Shown here piece after piece: positions 17,483 through 26,900 of a stretch of DNA of 64,000 bases (positions are counted from its first letter, which is position 1; every line of letters begins with the position of its first letter). Location of the stretch: positions 2,294,001 through 2,358,000 of the forward strand of contig NZ_CP009279.1 of assembly GCF_000758545.1 (NCBI RefSeq), read 5' to 3'. This stretch comes from Paenibacillus sp. FSL H7-0737. Its GTDB lineage: Bacteria > Bacillota > Bacilli > Paenibacillales > Paenibacillaceae. The position numbers and the translations under genes are program-made. The notes beneath the pieces were generated by a model. The model saw only the letters and a program-made list of their open reading frames with translations. It had not been told where the DNA came from and made no database searches.

Positions 17483-17639
17483 ACGGTAGAAATCCCGTTC
17501 ATGAAGCTGATTTGGCTGAAAAAGCTGGAAAGAACGGTAGAAATCCCGTTCATGAAGCTGATTCAGCTGGAAATGCCGAAAAGAACGGTAAAAATCCCGT
17601 ACAACGTGCTGAGCAAGCCGTAGGAATTTTTGGGAATTG
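17482..17639 (+). repeat. Three 51-bp tandem units, open as 17-residue repeats out of frame with dbpA
   Basis: Units start at 17482, 17533 and 17584, the first two nearly identical. The period is 17 codons. In the frame shifted by -1 from dbpA the array reads [17 protein letters not shown], then [17 protein letters not shown], then NGKNPVQRAEQAVGIFGN and stops at TGA 17637-17639. That frame joins the dbpA frame at AAG-AAA-TAA, two codons before the stop. It looks like a helicase tail cut off by a one-base shift or reached by frameshifting. Confidence 0.6.
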
Positions 17640-17703
17640 AACATGGTTACCTTATCGGAGCGGAGAGCTATTATTATGCACAGAGTTGTGTTTGAGTTTG
17701 ATT

Positions 17704-17890
17704 TATAGGGAAAACCTCCCTATAAATTACTGATTTTCGCTGGATTTTAAGCTTTTTAGGGAATTTCTCCCTATAAATCGCCTGAAATCCGCTGTTATGA
17801 GCTAATTAGGTGAATTTAAAGGGAGAAATTCCCCAATTGTTGAAATCAGGACCGTAATATCGATAAAATTGGGGAGGATTTCCCTAAATT
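17704..17890. repeat. Cluster of TATAGGGA...TCCCTATA palindromic repeats (locus 2)
   Basis: The non-coding stretch 17640-18084 holds TATAGGGAAAACCTCCCTAT (from 17705), TTAGGGAATTTCTCCCTAT (from 17757), AAAGGGAGAAATTCCCC (near 17818) and GGGGAGGATTTCCCTAAATT (near 17871). These belong to the same family as 7424-7615, 10 kb away. No gene is seen. Confidence 0.75.
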
Positions 17891-17908
17891 TCATTCCCAC
17901 GAATCCAT

Positions 17909-17976
17909 AAGTCCGTAACTCCTTATACTCTCTAACTCCAATACTCTTAACTCCCTAACTCCCTAACTCACCAATT
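17909..17976. repeat. Short tandem TAACTCC(C) units
   Basis: CCGTAACTCC, CTCTAACTCC, CTTAACTCCC, TAACTCCC and TAACTCACC follow one another with spacings of 8-17 bases. A simple low-complexity tandem array without an open frame. Confidence 0.6.
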
Positions 17977-18012
17977 TAGCATCTCACGCTGGAAGCAGCG
18001 AGATGCACTAAA

Positions 18013-18054
18013 AAGCAAGCCTAGTCGCCACGTTATTGTCGACTAGGCTTGCTT
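18013..18054 (-). terminator. Terminator of the ABC transporter gene (possibly bidirectional)
   Basis: A perfect 15-bp stem AAGCAAGCCTAGTCG (18013-18027) and CGACTAGGCTTGCTT (18040-18054) encloses a 12-base loop. Short T-tracts lie on both sides (TTTT toward the minus strand). Confidence 0.8.
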
Positions 18055-18084
18055 CATTTAGCTAGGGAGCTAGATATAACGTCC

Positions 18085-19809
18085 CTAAGCGTTATACTGT
18101 GCCTGATGCAGCCGGCTGTATATGCCACCGGCATGGACTAACTCTTCATGGCGGCCTTGCTCGGCGATGCCTTCTTCGTTCACGACCATGATCCGGTCGG
18201 CATTTTTTATCGTCGTCAATCGGTGGGCGATGACGAGTGTGGTTCTACCCACGGACAGATCCGCCAGTGATTGCTGAATCGCTGCTTCCGTTTCTGTATC
18301 CAGTGCTGAAGTAGCTTCATCCAGAATCAGGATCGGTGGATTCTTCAGGAACATGCGGGCGATCGCTAGGCGTTGCTTCTGTCCACCGGACAGCTTCACA
18401 CCGCGCTCTCCGATCACTGTATCCATGCCTTCTGGCAGATTCTGAATGAGATCTTCCAGATGGGCACGCCGAGCAGCTTCCCAGATTTCAGGCAGCTTCG
18501 CATCCAGCTTTCCGTAGGCGATGTTTTCACGAATCGTACCCGAGAACAGGAACACATCCTGCTGTACGATCCCGATCTGCTTACGTAACGACTCCAGCTT
18601 CATGTCACGGATATCAATGCCATCTATGGTGATAGCCCCGCCTGTGACATCATAGAAACGAGGGAGCAGGCTGCAAATAGTTGTTTTGCCTGCACCAGAA
18701 GGTCCAACAAAGGCAATCGTTTCGCCAGCCTTAACTTTTAGGCTGATATTTTGTAGAACCGGACGGTCCTCATCGTATCCGAAAAAGACATTCTGGAAGG
18801 TAATATCACCGTGTAAAGTACTTACCTCTACGGCATCCGGCTTATCACTGATATCTGGCTCCGTATCAATAATTTCTAGATAACGTTTAAAGCCGGCAAT
18901 TCCTTTTGGATAACTCTCGATAACGGCATTGATCTTCTCGATCGGACGGAAAAAGATATTGGACAACAGAATAAATGCCACAAACTCACCGATTTGCAAC
19001 TCGCCATTGATGAAGAACCAAGCGCCGCTGATCATCACAAGGATCGTAATGAGGCGGGTCATCATATAGCTGACAGATAAGCTTTTGGCCATGATTTTAT
19101 AAGCGAGAAGCTTAGTTTTACGGAACATTTGATTATCTACTGCGAATAGCTCTTGCTCATGCTGCTCATTGGCAAAAGATTGAACAACCCGGATACCACC
19201 GACATTATCTTCGATACGGGCATTGAAACTACCTACATTTCCAAAAAGCTGGCGATAGGTGGAAGTCATATTGCGTCCGAAGTAGATGATCACCCAAGCC
19301 ATAATTGGAACGATAATAAAAGTAATAATGGCCAGCTTCAGATTAATATCAGCCATAAGGAGGAAAGCACCGACAAGTGTCATGATGGCGATAAATATAT
19401 CCTCAGGACCGTGATGCGCCACCTCGCCGATATCATTTAAATCGTTGGTGATTCGCCCGATGAGGTGACCTGTTTTATTATTATCAAAAAAGCGGAAGGA
19501 CAGTTTCTGGATGTGATCGAACATTTTTTTACGCATATCGGTCTCGATATTGATGCCAAGCATATGCCCCCAGTATGTAACGATATACTGCATAACTGTA
19601 TTCAAGGCGTAAATAGCTAGGAGCGCGACACACGCAATAAGAATTAGCGGCCAATCTTGACCCGGGAGCAAATCATCAATAAATTTATTGACAGCTACCG
19701 GAAAAGCTAGTTCTAGCAGACCTGCAAAAACAGCGCAGGAGAAGTCCAAGATAAATAGTTTTTTATACGGACGATAGTAGGAAAAAAACCTTCGAAGCAT
19801 TCTGTTCAC
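18085..19809 (-). CDS. ABC transporter, fused permease and ATPase (multidrug/lipid exporter type)
   Basis: 574 residues: six membrane helices (about 15-300) followed by the nucleotide-binding domain with Walker A GPSGAGKTT, Q-loop VQQDVFLFSGTIREN, signature LSGGQKQR, Walker B ILILDEATSALD and H-loop IAHRLTTI. The type I exporter half-molecule acts as a dimer and probably extrudes drugs or lipids; the substrate cannot be told. No second ABC gene is adjacent, so a homodimer is likely. It is followed by the terminator at 18013. Confidence 0.92.
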   Translation of the reverse strand: MNRMLRRFFSYYRPYKKLFILDFSCAVFAGLLELAFPVAVNKFIDDLLPGQDWPLILIACVALLAIYALNTVMQYIVTYWGHMLGINIETDMRKKMFDHIQKLSFRFFDNNKTGHLIGRITNDLNDIGEVAHHGPEDIFIAIMTLVGAFLLMADINLKLAIITFIIVPIMAWVIIYFGRNMTSTYRQLFGNVGSFNARIEDNVGGIRVVQSFANEQHEQELFAVDNQMFRKTKLLAYKIMAKSLSVSYMMTRLITILVMISGAWFFINGELQIGEFVAFILLSNIFFRPIEKINAVIESYPKGIAGFKRYLEIIDTEPDISDKPDAVEVSTLHGDITFQNVFFGYDEDRPVLQNISLKVKAGETIAFVGPSGAGKTTICSLLPRFYDVTGGAITIDGIDIRDMKLESLRKQIGIVQQDVFLFSGTIRENIAYGKLDAKLPEIWEAARRAHLEDLIQNLPEGMDTVIGERGVKLSGGQKQRLAIARMFLKNPPILILDEATSALDTETEAAIQQSLADLSVGRTTLVIAHRLTTIKNADRIMVVNEEGIAEQGRHEELVHAGGIYSRLHQAQYNA

Positions 19810-19999
19810 TCTTTTCTATAGGAATATGTAGGAGATCGAATGAAATTGATTCTCAATTGTCTTGATTATATGGATACTAAAGATGTCATTCGATTTTGTC
19901 AATAATAGGGTTATAAAATTACTTAAGGCTTGTAACTTTTATAATAATAGTGGATGATAGGTCTTAATGCCATGTAATAAACATTTTTATATTTCTGGC

Positions 20000-20046
20000 G
20001 TAATCGCTCACCGTCCTTACAGGAATGTCAAAGGCGTTTATGCTTG
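20000..20046. repeat. Dispersed GCATAAACGC-type palindrome, degenerate copy 1
   Basis: CTCACCGTCCTTACAGG, then AAGGCGTTTATGCTTG, aligns with the intact copy at 43087-43132 but its left arm (TAATCGCT for ATAAACGCT) is decayed. It sits in the leader of the MFS gene at 20066. Confidence 0.65.
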
Positions 20047-20065
20047 TTGCAATTTAGGAGGATAC

Positions 20066-21292
20066 ATGATGAAAGCATCGCAACGAGAAGGAAACATTCA
20101 GAATAGAGGTTTAACGGATACCAAATATGATCGCTGGCTGCTAGTGTTGGGGATTGTGTTTATCGCAGCGGCACTTAGAGCGCCTTTCACTTCCGTCGGT
20201 CCACTGGTACAAATGATTCAGGATGATCTAGGCTTATCGAACACTTTAGCAGGAGCTATTACTACTCTACCATTGTTGGCTTTTGCCATTTTGTCCCCGT
20301 TTGCTCCAAAGCTAGCTCGCCGTTTCGGCTTGGCTAATGTGTTATTAATTGCTATGGTTATGCTTGCTATGGGGATTCTAATCCGGTCGGGATCTGGAAC
20401 GGGACTGTTGTTCACAGGTACGGCGATACTCGGGCTTTCTATTGCGGTATGTAATGTACTGCTTCCGGGTCTGATTAAAGGAAAGTTTCCCCACAAAATT
20501 GGATTAATGACAGGTGTTTATACTGTCTCAATGAATTTATGCGCTGCCGTCGCTTCAGGTATTAGTGTACCGCTAGCTAGTCAAGCTGGATTTGGCTGGA
20601 GAGGGACTTTGGCGATTTGGTTTATGATCGCTGCGCTAGCAACCCTGTTCTGGATTCCGCAAATGCGCAAGCTCGATCAAGGGACTGGGGCCAAGGGGTC
20701 GATCTCTAGTGGAAATATGTGGCGTTCTTCGCTTGCTTGGAAGGTAACGATTTTTATGGGCTTACAGTCGTTGCTCTATTATGTCTTCATAGCTTGGTTC
20801 TCTGTTCTCCTTGGTGAGCGAGGGATGTCATCAAGCCATGCAGGTTGGTTACTATCACTAATGCAAATGGCCCAGCTGCCGTTTACTTTCTTCGTGCCGT
20901 TGTGGGCAGGTCGGATGAAGAACCAACGTATTCTAGTAATCATCACGGCTATTTTGTATTTCATCGGAATCGGTGGCATTTGGTTGGGAAGCAGTGCTTT
21001 AATGGCTGTCTGGGCGATCTGTTTTGGGATTGCCGGAGGATTTGCCTTCGGACTTGTGATGATGTTCTTCAGTCTACGGACCAGAAGCACTCAAGAAGCA
21101 GCGGAACTGTCGGGAATGGCCCAATCCGTAGGTTACGTGCTTGCAGCAATGGGCCCGGCATTATTCGGATGGCTTCATGATGTAACGAATAGCTGGACGA
21201 TGCCGCTTGTTTTATTGCTGGGTGCAAGCGTATTGCTGCTGGTTGTCGGACTTGGTGCTGGTAGCGATCGATATGTGGGAGATAGAAGATAG
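20066..21292 (+). CDS. MFS transporter, cyanate permease (CynX/NimT) type
   Basis: 408 residues with 12 membrane helices. The conserved start RWLLVLGIVFIAAALRAPFT and VGPLVQMIQDDLGLS are diagnostic of the CynX/NimT branch of the major facilitator superfamily, which handles cyanate, 2-nitroimidazole and similar small anions or drugs. AGGAGG (20056-20061) fixes the start at ATG 20066 or 20069, so a 33-residue upstream extension is not used. A strong terminator follows. Confidence 0.88.
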   Translation: MMKASQREGNIQNRGLTDTKYDRWLLVLGIVFIAAALRAPFTSVGPLVQMIQDDLGLSNTLAGAITTLPLLAFAILSPFAPKLARRFGLANVLLIAMVMLAMGILIRSGSGTGLLFTGTAILGLSIAVCNVLLPGLIKGKFPHKIGLMTGVYTVSMNLCAAVASGISVPLASQAGFGWRGTLAIWFMIAALATLFWIPQMRKLDQGTGAKGSISSGNMWRSSLAWKVTIFMGLQSLLYYVFIAWFSVLLGERGMSSSHAGWLLSLMQMAQLPFTFFVPLWAGRMKNQRILVIITAILYFIGIGGIWLGSSALMAVWAICFGIAGGFAFGLVMMFFSLRTRSTQEAAELSGMAQSVGYVLAAMGPALFGWLHDVTNSWTMPLVLLLGASVLLLVVGLGAGSDRYVGDRR

Positions 21293-21301
21293 ATGGTCAT
21301 A

Positions 21302-21348
21302 AAAAGAGTGTATTGGTGCGGACACGCGCCAGTACACTCTTTTTTTTT
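21302..21348 (+). terminator. Terminator after the MFS gene
   Basis: AAAGAGTGTATTGGTGCG pairs with CGCGCCAGTACACTCTTT, followed by T8. The convergent methyltransferase gene ends 32 bases further on, so it may serve both strands. Confidence 0.88.
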
Positions 21349-21379
21349 GTTGCATAGGAAGAAGCCACGCCCTTCATTG

Positions 21380-22141
21380 TTAGACGCGTTTGTAAGCGAC
21401 GACCCGGATTCTTCGATAATCCATCACCCAGCGGCCATCCTGAAATAATGTCGGTCTAAGTTTCTGTTCCATATAAGAGAGGACTTCTTCTCGTTCAGAT
21501 GGTGTTAGGACACTTAAGATTCCATTAGCAAAAGTGTTCAGCCAGGACTGGAACCCTTGCTCTCCAGCCTCTAGTGGGGTTGGACGGTCGAAACAAAGGG
21601 CGAGGTCAACAGTCAGTCCATGTTGTTCTAGTAGTGTTGTATATTGTCCGATGCTTGGGAAGTACCAAGGTAATTGAAGCTTATCACTACACCCTATAGC
21701 GGTAAAAGCATTTGGAAGCTCAGTAACGATAGAAGCGATATTGCCCAGCCCACCGAACTCGGCAACAAAACGTCCGCCTGTTCGTAGGCTAGCTGTGATA
21801 GAAGCAGCTGCTCCGTTCGAGTCGGTCAACCAGTGTAGAGCAGCGTTGCTGAACACGGCATCGACTGGCTGTTCCGCGACATAGTTTTGCCCATCTGCTA
21901 AGATGAAGTTTAGCTGGGGATGCTTGTCACGGGCAGTCTGAATCATTTCGGCTGAAGCATCAATACCTGTTACAGTGGCACCACTAGCGGCGATGGCTGC
22001 TGCCAAATCACCAGTTCCGCAGCCCCAATCAACAATTTGTTCGCCAGGCTGGGGGCGAAGAAGCTCAATCAAAGACTCTCCAAACTGAGACACAAAGGCC
22101 ATATCAGTATCATAGGTTCCGGTATTCCACTGTTGGTTCAT
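21380..22141 (-). CDS. Class I SAM-dependent methyltransferase
   Basis: 253 residues from the ATG at 22141, which has AGAAAGGA upstream; a longer frame lacks a ribosome site. Motif I VDWGCGTGDLAAAI, motif II GIDASAEMI and the post-motif ADGQNYV, then FSNAALHWL match the trans-aconitate-methyltransferase/UbiE-like group. The substrate is unknown. It stands alone. Confidence 0.85.
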   Translation of the reverse strand: MNQQWNTGTYDTDMAFVSQFGESLIELLRPQPGEQIVDWGCGTGDLAAAIAASGATVTGIDASAEMIQTARDKHPQLNFILADGQNYVAEQPVDAVFSNAALHWLTDSNGAAASITASLRTGGRFVAEFGGLGNIASIVTELPNAFTAIGCSDKLQLPWYFPSIGQYTTLLEQHGLTVDLALCFDRPTPLEAGEQGFQSWLNTFANGILSVLTPSEREEVLSYMEQKLRPTLFQDGRWVMDYRRIRVVAYKRV

Positions 22142-22345
22142 ACGTATTCGTCCTTTCTGGTTTGGAATTACAGTGATATTTCTGATGCAGCACATTCTTT
22201 TAATTATGTTGTATCATATCAGCCTCTTATAAGTGAAATATATAAACTGAATAACTGTGATTGGTTATGCCTATGGAGATTTGAATATATTTTTTCGCTT
22301 ATATCGCTGTTGTTAGATTTATCTGTACATCGATTTAAAAATATG

Positions 22346-22374
22346 TTGCTATTTATCCGAAAAAAGAGTATAGT
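22346..22374 (+). promoter_or_regulatory. Promoter of tRNA-Leu
   Basis: TTGCTA (22346-22351), 17-bp spacer, TATAGT (22369-22374). It ends 38 bases before the mature tRNA 5' end. Confidence 0.65.
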
Positions 22375-22412
22375 CTTATGTACAGTGATTATTTCATTGG
22401 TGTACATAATGT

Positions 22413-22496
22413 GCGGTCGTGGCGGAATTGGCAGACGCGCACGGTTCAGGTCCGTGTGGTAGCAATATCGTGGAGGTTCGAGTCCTCTCGACCGCA
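22413..22496 (+). tRNA. tRNA-Leu (anticodon CAG)
   Basis: Acceptor GCGGTCG (22413-22419) pairs with CGACCGC (22489-22495), discriminator A. D-arm region TGGCGGAATTGGCAGACGC, anticodon arm CACGG-TTCAGGT-CCGTG gives CAG. A class II variable arm follows (GGTAGCAATATCGT), then the T-arm GGAGGTTCGAGTCCTCT. CCA is not encoded (TCA follows), so it must be added after processing. Length 84. Confidence 0.97.
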
Positions 22497-22502
22497 TCAT
22501 CA

Positions 22503-22550
22503 AATAGGCTTATACAATTGCTCTTGGGCAGTTGTATAAGCCTATTTTTT
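22503..22550 (+). terminator. Terminator after tRNA-Leu
   Basis: AATAGGCTTATACAATTGC pairs with GCAGTTGTATAAGCCTATT followed by T. A long AT-rich stem starting 7 bases after the tRNA. Confidence 0.9.
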
Positions 22551-22753
22551 ATGTCTGAAGAAAGTGATGGTGGTCCAATTCTAGTGGCTTCTAAGTCCGA
22601 TGCACCCCATGCGTAGTGGAAGGAATAGATTTAATTAGATGGGGTAGATCCAAGTTGAGGGAATTGCGATCATGAACCGTCTATATCCATGTGCTATAGG
22701 CTTTTTTTCGTGGTTATGATCGGTTGCGTTTACTAAAAATAGGTATTTTTGTA

Positions 22754-22792
22754 TTGACAATTATATCGGCTTCCGTAATAATATTATTACGG
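22754..22792 (+). promoter_or_regulatory. Promoter with 20-bp palindromic operator for the PadR gene
   Basis: TTGACA (22754-22759), 17-bp spacer, AATAAT (22777-22782). The perfect palindrome CCGTAATAATATTATTACGG (22773-22792) covers the -10 box and start site, 43 bases before the regulator gene. A second smaller symmetry, CGATATATCG, follows at 22797. It is the likely autoregulatory site of the PadR protein encoded next. Confidence 0.75.
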
Positions 22793-22834
22793 TAATCGAT
22801 ATATCGCTAACAGTAATAGAATGGAGATGGAATC

Positions 22835-23164
22835 ATGCCTGAAAGCTCAGAAAGAGGAGCCTTAACGGAAGCTGTATTTTACATTTTATTGTCTTTATAC
22901 ACCGCAATGCACGGATACGCGATTATGCAGAATGTGAAGGATTTAAGTCATGGTCGAGTGGAACTTGGAGCGGGCACTTTATATGGAGCTATCAACACCT
23001 TGCTTGAGAAAAACTGGATAAGAGCTATAGAAGGGGAAGAAGGCTCCCGAAGAAAGGAATACGAAATTACTGAATTAGGGAAGACAGTGATTCAGGGGGA
23101 GCTTATCCGGTTGGAAGAACTGATTGCCAATGGGAAGAGAATAGCTGGAGGTGAGTCCAAATGA
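22835..23164 (+). CDS. PadR-family transcriptional regulator
   Basis: 109 residues. TEAVFYILLSLYTAMHGYAIM starts the PadR winged helix, followed by GAGTLYGAINTLLEKNWI (recognition helix) and the RRKEYEIT wing. PadR proteins repress stress or transport genes and usually bind palindromes in their own promoter; a perfect 20-bp palindrome lies on this promoter. It overlaps the DUF2812 gene by 4 bases (ATGA), the normal pairing for this PadR subgroup. Confidence 0.92.
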   Translation: MPESSERGALTEAVFYILLSLYTAMHGYAIMQNVKDLSHGRVELGAGTLYGAINTLLEKNWIRAIEGEEGSRRKEYEITELGKTVIQGELIRLEELIANGKRIAGGESK

Positions 23165-23718
23165 AACATGTGGTTCGCAAGCTGTTTTGGGATTTTGAGA
23201 AGGAAGAACAGTGGCTTAATGAAATGTCTGCCAAAGGGTTAGCCCTTTCAAGCTACTCCTGGTGTAAATATGTGTTTACTGACTCGTCTAAGAATGAGTA
23301 TACGTATAGAATTGAGCTTTTAGATAATGTGCCTACTCATCCGGAAAGCATGGCATACCTCAAGTTTCTAGAAGAAAATGGAGTAGAGTGTGTTAGCAGC
23401 TATGTTCGCTGGATTTATCTTAGAAAGAAGTCATCCGAAGGTGCGTTTGATATTTACACAGATCTGGAATCCAAAATAAAACACTTTAAGCGAATCAACA
23501 CACTATGGAATTCTGTCATGTGGTTAGAGTTCATTGTTGGTTTAGCCAACATTCTCATTGGGCTAACGAATTATTTCACTTCATCCAACAGCATTAGTTT
23601 GGTAAATGTTATTCTAGGCGGGTTTTTAATTCTTTTAGGACTTGTTTTTTTTAGAGCTGGCGCACCTATCCGTAAGAAAATTAAAAAGCTTCAGCAAGAG
23701 AATTTAATAAGAGAATAG
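23161..23718 (+). CDS. DUF2812 membrane protein, PadR partner
   Basis: 185 residues. The N-terminal soluble domain (KLFWDFEKEEQWLNEMSAKG, YRIEL, CVSSYVRWIYLRKK) is the DUF2812 signature. Two C-terminal membrane helices lie at about 118-138 and 146-166. It starts within the PadR stop (4-base overlap), so the pair is translationally coupled. The function is unknown; the family occurs fused or linked to PadR regulators and is thought to work in envelope-stress or drug sensing, which is inference. Confidence 0.88.
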   Translation: MKHVVRKLFWDFEKEEQWLNEMSAKGLALSSYSWCKYVFTDSSKNEYTYRIELLDNVPTHPESMAYLKFLEENGVECVSSYVRWIYLRKKSSEGAFDIYTDLESKIKHFKRINTLWNSVMWLEFIVGLANILIGLTNYFTSSNSISLVNVILGGFLILLGLVFFRAGAPIRKKIKKLQQENLIRE

Positions 23719-23738
23719 TCCTTATTCTTGTGATATGT

Positions 23739-23787
23739 ATAAACAGCAGTTTTCCTGATTACTCGGGACTTGTTGTTTATTTTTTTG
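23739..23787 (+). terminator. Terminator after padR-DUF2812
   Basis: ATAAACAGCA pairs (one G-U) with TGTTGTTTAT across a long loop, then seven T. Confidence 0.65.
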
Positions 23788-23939
23788 TCTATGACGATAA
23801 CGCGCAATCTCATTGCTTTTCACCGGCCTATCATTTAGGACTCAACTATCAAGCTTAATTACCGAAAAAAAGGTATACTGGAATAGATTACGAAATTGTA
23901 ATAAAGTTTGTCCCCATACCAAAAGAGGAGGCTGCACAG

Positions 23940-26900
23940 GTGTCTGAATTTCTTTTTAAGCAACTATACTTACGGTCTTCTATAGGGGTTGCTGTAGTCT
24001 CTCCCAAGGAAGGGACCTTGATTCAATCCAATCCAGCACTTTGCCATATGCTTGGTTACTCTGAAGAAGAGCTTTTAAATATGCACTATCTAGATCTTAT
24101 TTATCCAGACGATGTAGCTGATGATGATCATTACGTTATCCTGAACAATCTCTTAGCAGATCCTGGGACCGCAATAGAGTTAGAAAGACGGTTCTTATGT
24201 AAGGGTGGCGAGATAATCTGGGTAGCTCAACATATATTTCTGATTCTTCAGGAGAACTCTAGTGAACCCCTTGTCTTGATCTCAGAACTTACGGATATCA
24301 CAGACCGAAAGCTTGCGGAAGATAAGATTCAGGAAGATCAGCATTTATATAATTTGATCACACAAAATACGCCGGATATGATTTCTTTTGGCGGACCAGA
24401 CGGTACACTGCACTACGTTTCTCCTTCAGTGGAGTTGTTGCTAGGATATCCTCCAGATGAAATGATCGGTACGAAAAGACCTGAGTATTATCACGCAGAA
24501 GATGCCCTTGAAATGACAAAACACGGAAAGCTCTATTCTGATACGGATGTGTATACACGCAGGGCCCGGCATAAAGACGGACATTATTTGTGGATTGAGA
24601 GCAGCTCACAGGTGGTACGCGATGATCAGGGGGAAATCAAGCAGATATTAACGATCGGCCGCGATATTACGCAGCGTAAGAAATATGAGGATATGCTGGC
24701 GCAAGCCCAATATCTTGCGAAAATGGGATCGTGGGAATGGGATGCGACGAAAACGCGGTTGACGGTTTCTAGAGAGATGCGTAACATTTTTGGCTTTTCG
24801 TTGGACGACAGCAATCATTCCTATTTTGATTACAAACGAGTGCTTTCCTGTATTGATCCAGATGATTTTACTAGACTTCAAAAGCTGGTTCACCAGTCTT
24901 TAGCGAATGGGACGAATGGCGAAGTTATGGTTAGAATTAAAAGTGCGGATGGAAAATTGAAGTTTCTTGATGCACACTGGGAAGTGACTAAAGATGAGGA
25001 AGGAAGAGTGCTACAGATCAGCGGGATTGCCCAGGATGTGACTGAACGTCATCAAATGGAGGAACAGATGCGTGATAGTGAGCAGAATTACCGACTCCTG
25101 TCGGAAAATTCAATGGATTTCATTTCACGTAATACAGCGGACGGAGACCTCATCTATCTATATGCATCACCCATTTGCCAGACGATGTTCGGCTATACAC
25201 CGGAAGAAATGTACGAAACGAGAGGTATTGATTACATACATCCTGAAGACAAGGAGAAAGTGGTGTCCTATCTTAGCAACTGTATGGAAGGGAAGAAGCT
25301 CGACCCTGTGACCTTTCGGTTTCTATGCAAAGATGGAACGTACATTTGGACGGAAACAACACTTCGCTATATTTACTCGGAGACCTTTGGAGGACGGGAG
25401 CTTGTGTGTGTAACCCGGGACATTGCGGAACGGGCGCGGCATTTTGAAGAAATAGAGAAGTTAAGTAACGAGCATGCTCTAATATTGAATTCGGTATCTG
25501 AAGGCATATTTGGTATGAATCTTGAAGGGGATACGATGTTCATCAATCCAGCGGCGATTACTATGCTAGGATACGATCCAACGGAATGGTTGAACAGCAA
25601 ATTCCATACGATTCATCAGACTTGGCTGGATAATGAGCCATTCTTGGGCATTCAGAAGACGCTGATTCCCTCGCACTTCAATAATCGCTCTTTTGATGAG
25701 AAAGAGGGTGTGTTTTGGAGGCAAGATGGTTCCAGCTTTTTGGTCAGATATCACATGACTCCTCTTTTTGATGGAGAAGAGCGGATCGGGGCTGTAGTGG
25801 TTTTCCGAGATATCACAGAAGAGAAGGAGATTGTGCGAGCGAAGGAGTCTGCAGAGGAAGCGGATCGGGCGAAATCGGAGTTTCTAGCGATCATGAGCCA
25901 TGAGCTGCGTACGCCTATGAACGGTATTATAGGAATGGCAGACTTGCTCTCAGGGACAGAGTTAAATGAAGAGCAGAGCTACTACACACAAATCATTACA
26001 AGTAGCGGAGAAGCATTGCTTCATATTTTGAATGAAGTGCTGGATTTCAGCAAAATTGAAGCAGGCATGATGACACTTGAACTGCAAATGGTGGATTTGC
26101 GTGAAGTGATACAGAACGTTAGTGAGCTATTCTATCCGAAGGTCAAAGAAAAAGGGTTGTTATTAACTATCAATATTGCACCTGATCTTCCATTTGTCAT
26201 TGTGACGGATGAGGCAAGATTGCGCCAAATTCTCGTAAACCTAGTGGGAAATGCGGTGAAATTTACGGAGACAGGTGAAATTAGTATTTCTGCCAGCCTG
26301 GAAGCTTCTCAAAAGTCAGGAAATATTATCGTTAAATTCATGGTTAAAGATACGGGCTTGGGGATCCCGGTTGCCAGTCAAGGGTTATTGTTTCAATCGT
26401 TCTCGCAATTGCATCCTTCCATTAATCGAAAATATGGCGGAACAGGACTTGGACTGGCGATTAGCAAAAAGCTGGTGGAGCTGCTCGGAGGAGCGATTGG
26501 TGTGAGGAGCTGTGAGGAACATGGCTCAGAGTTCTTTTTCACCGTGGAGGTCTCTTTGCCAAAAGAGGAATGGATTCAGAAGGTTACGCTCCACCCTTCA
26601 GTGGATACAGACAAAAGCAATAAACCTAACGCCAGAGCATCTGATACGGGAGAATATGGACCGATGTCTATTCTCATCGCTGAAGATCATCCTGTGAATC
26701 AGCAACTGATGCTGGCTTATATGAAGAAGAGGGGATACTTCCCTGACGTTGCATCAAATGGCGAGGAAGCAGTTCGAGCTGTGCTGTCCAAGGATTATGA
26801 TCTCGTCTTTATGGATATTCAGATGCCTATTATGGATGGGATAGAAGCAACAGGAATCATACGTGAGAAGCTCGGGCTGTCTCCCATTATTATTGCGGCC

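Noticed and set aside
17288-17644. A minus-strand 118-residue ORF with a repeated NQLHERDFYRSFQ-type segment
   Set aside because: It is the complement of the dbpA 3' end and the 51-bp repeats; the plus-strand frame explains the periodicity better and the ORF has no ribosome site.
22552-22616. A short frame after the tRNA-Leu terminator (MSEESDGGPILVASKSDAPHA)
   Set aside because: It starts inside the tRNA terminator stem T-tract, lacks a Shine-Dalgarno and has no coding pattern.
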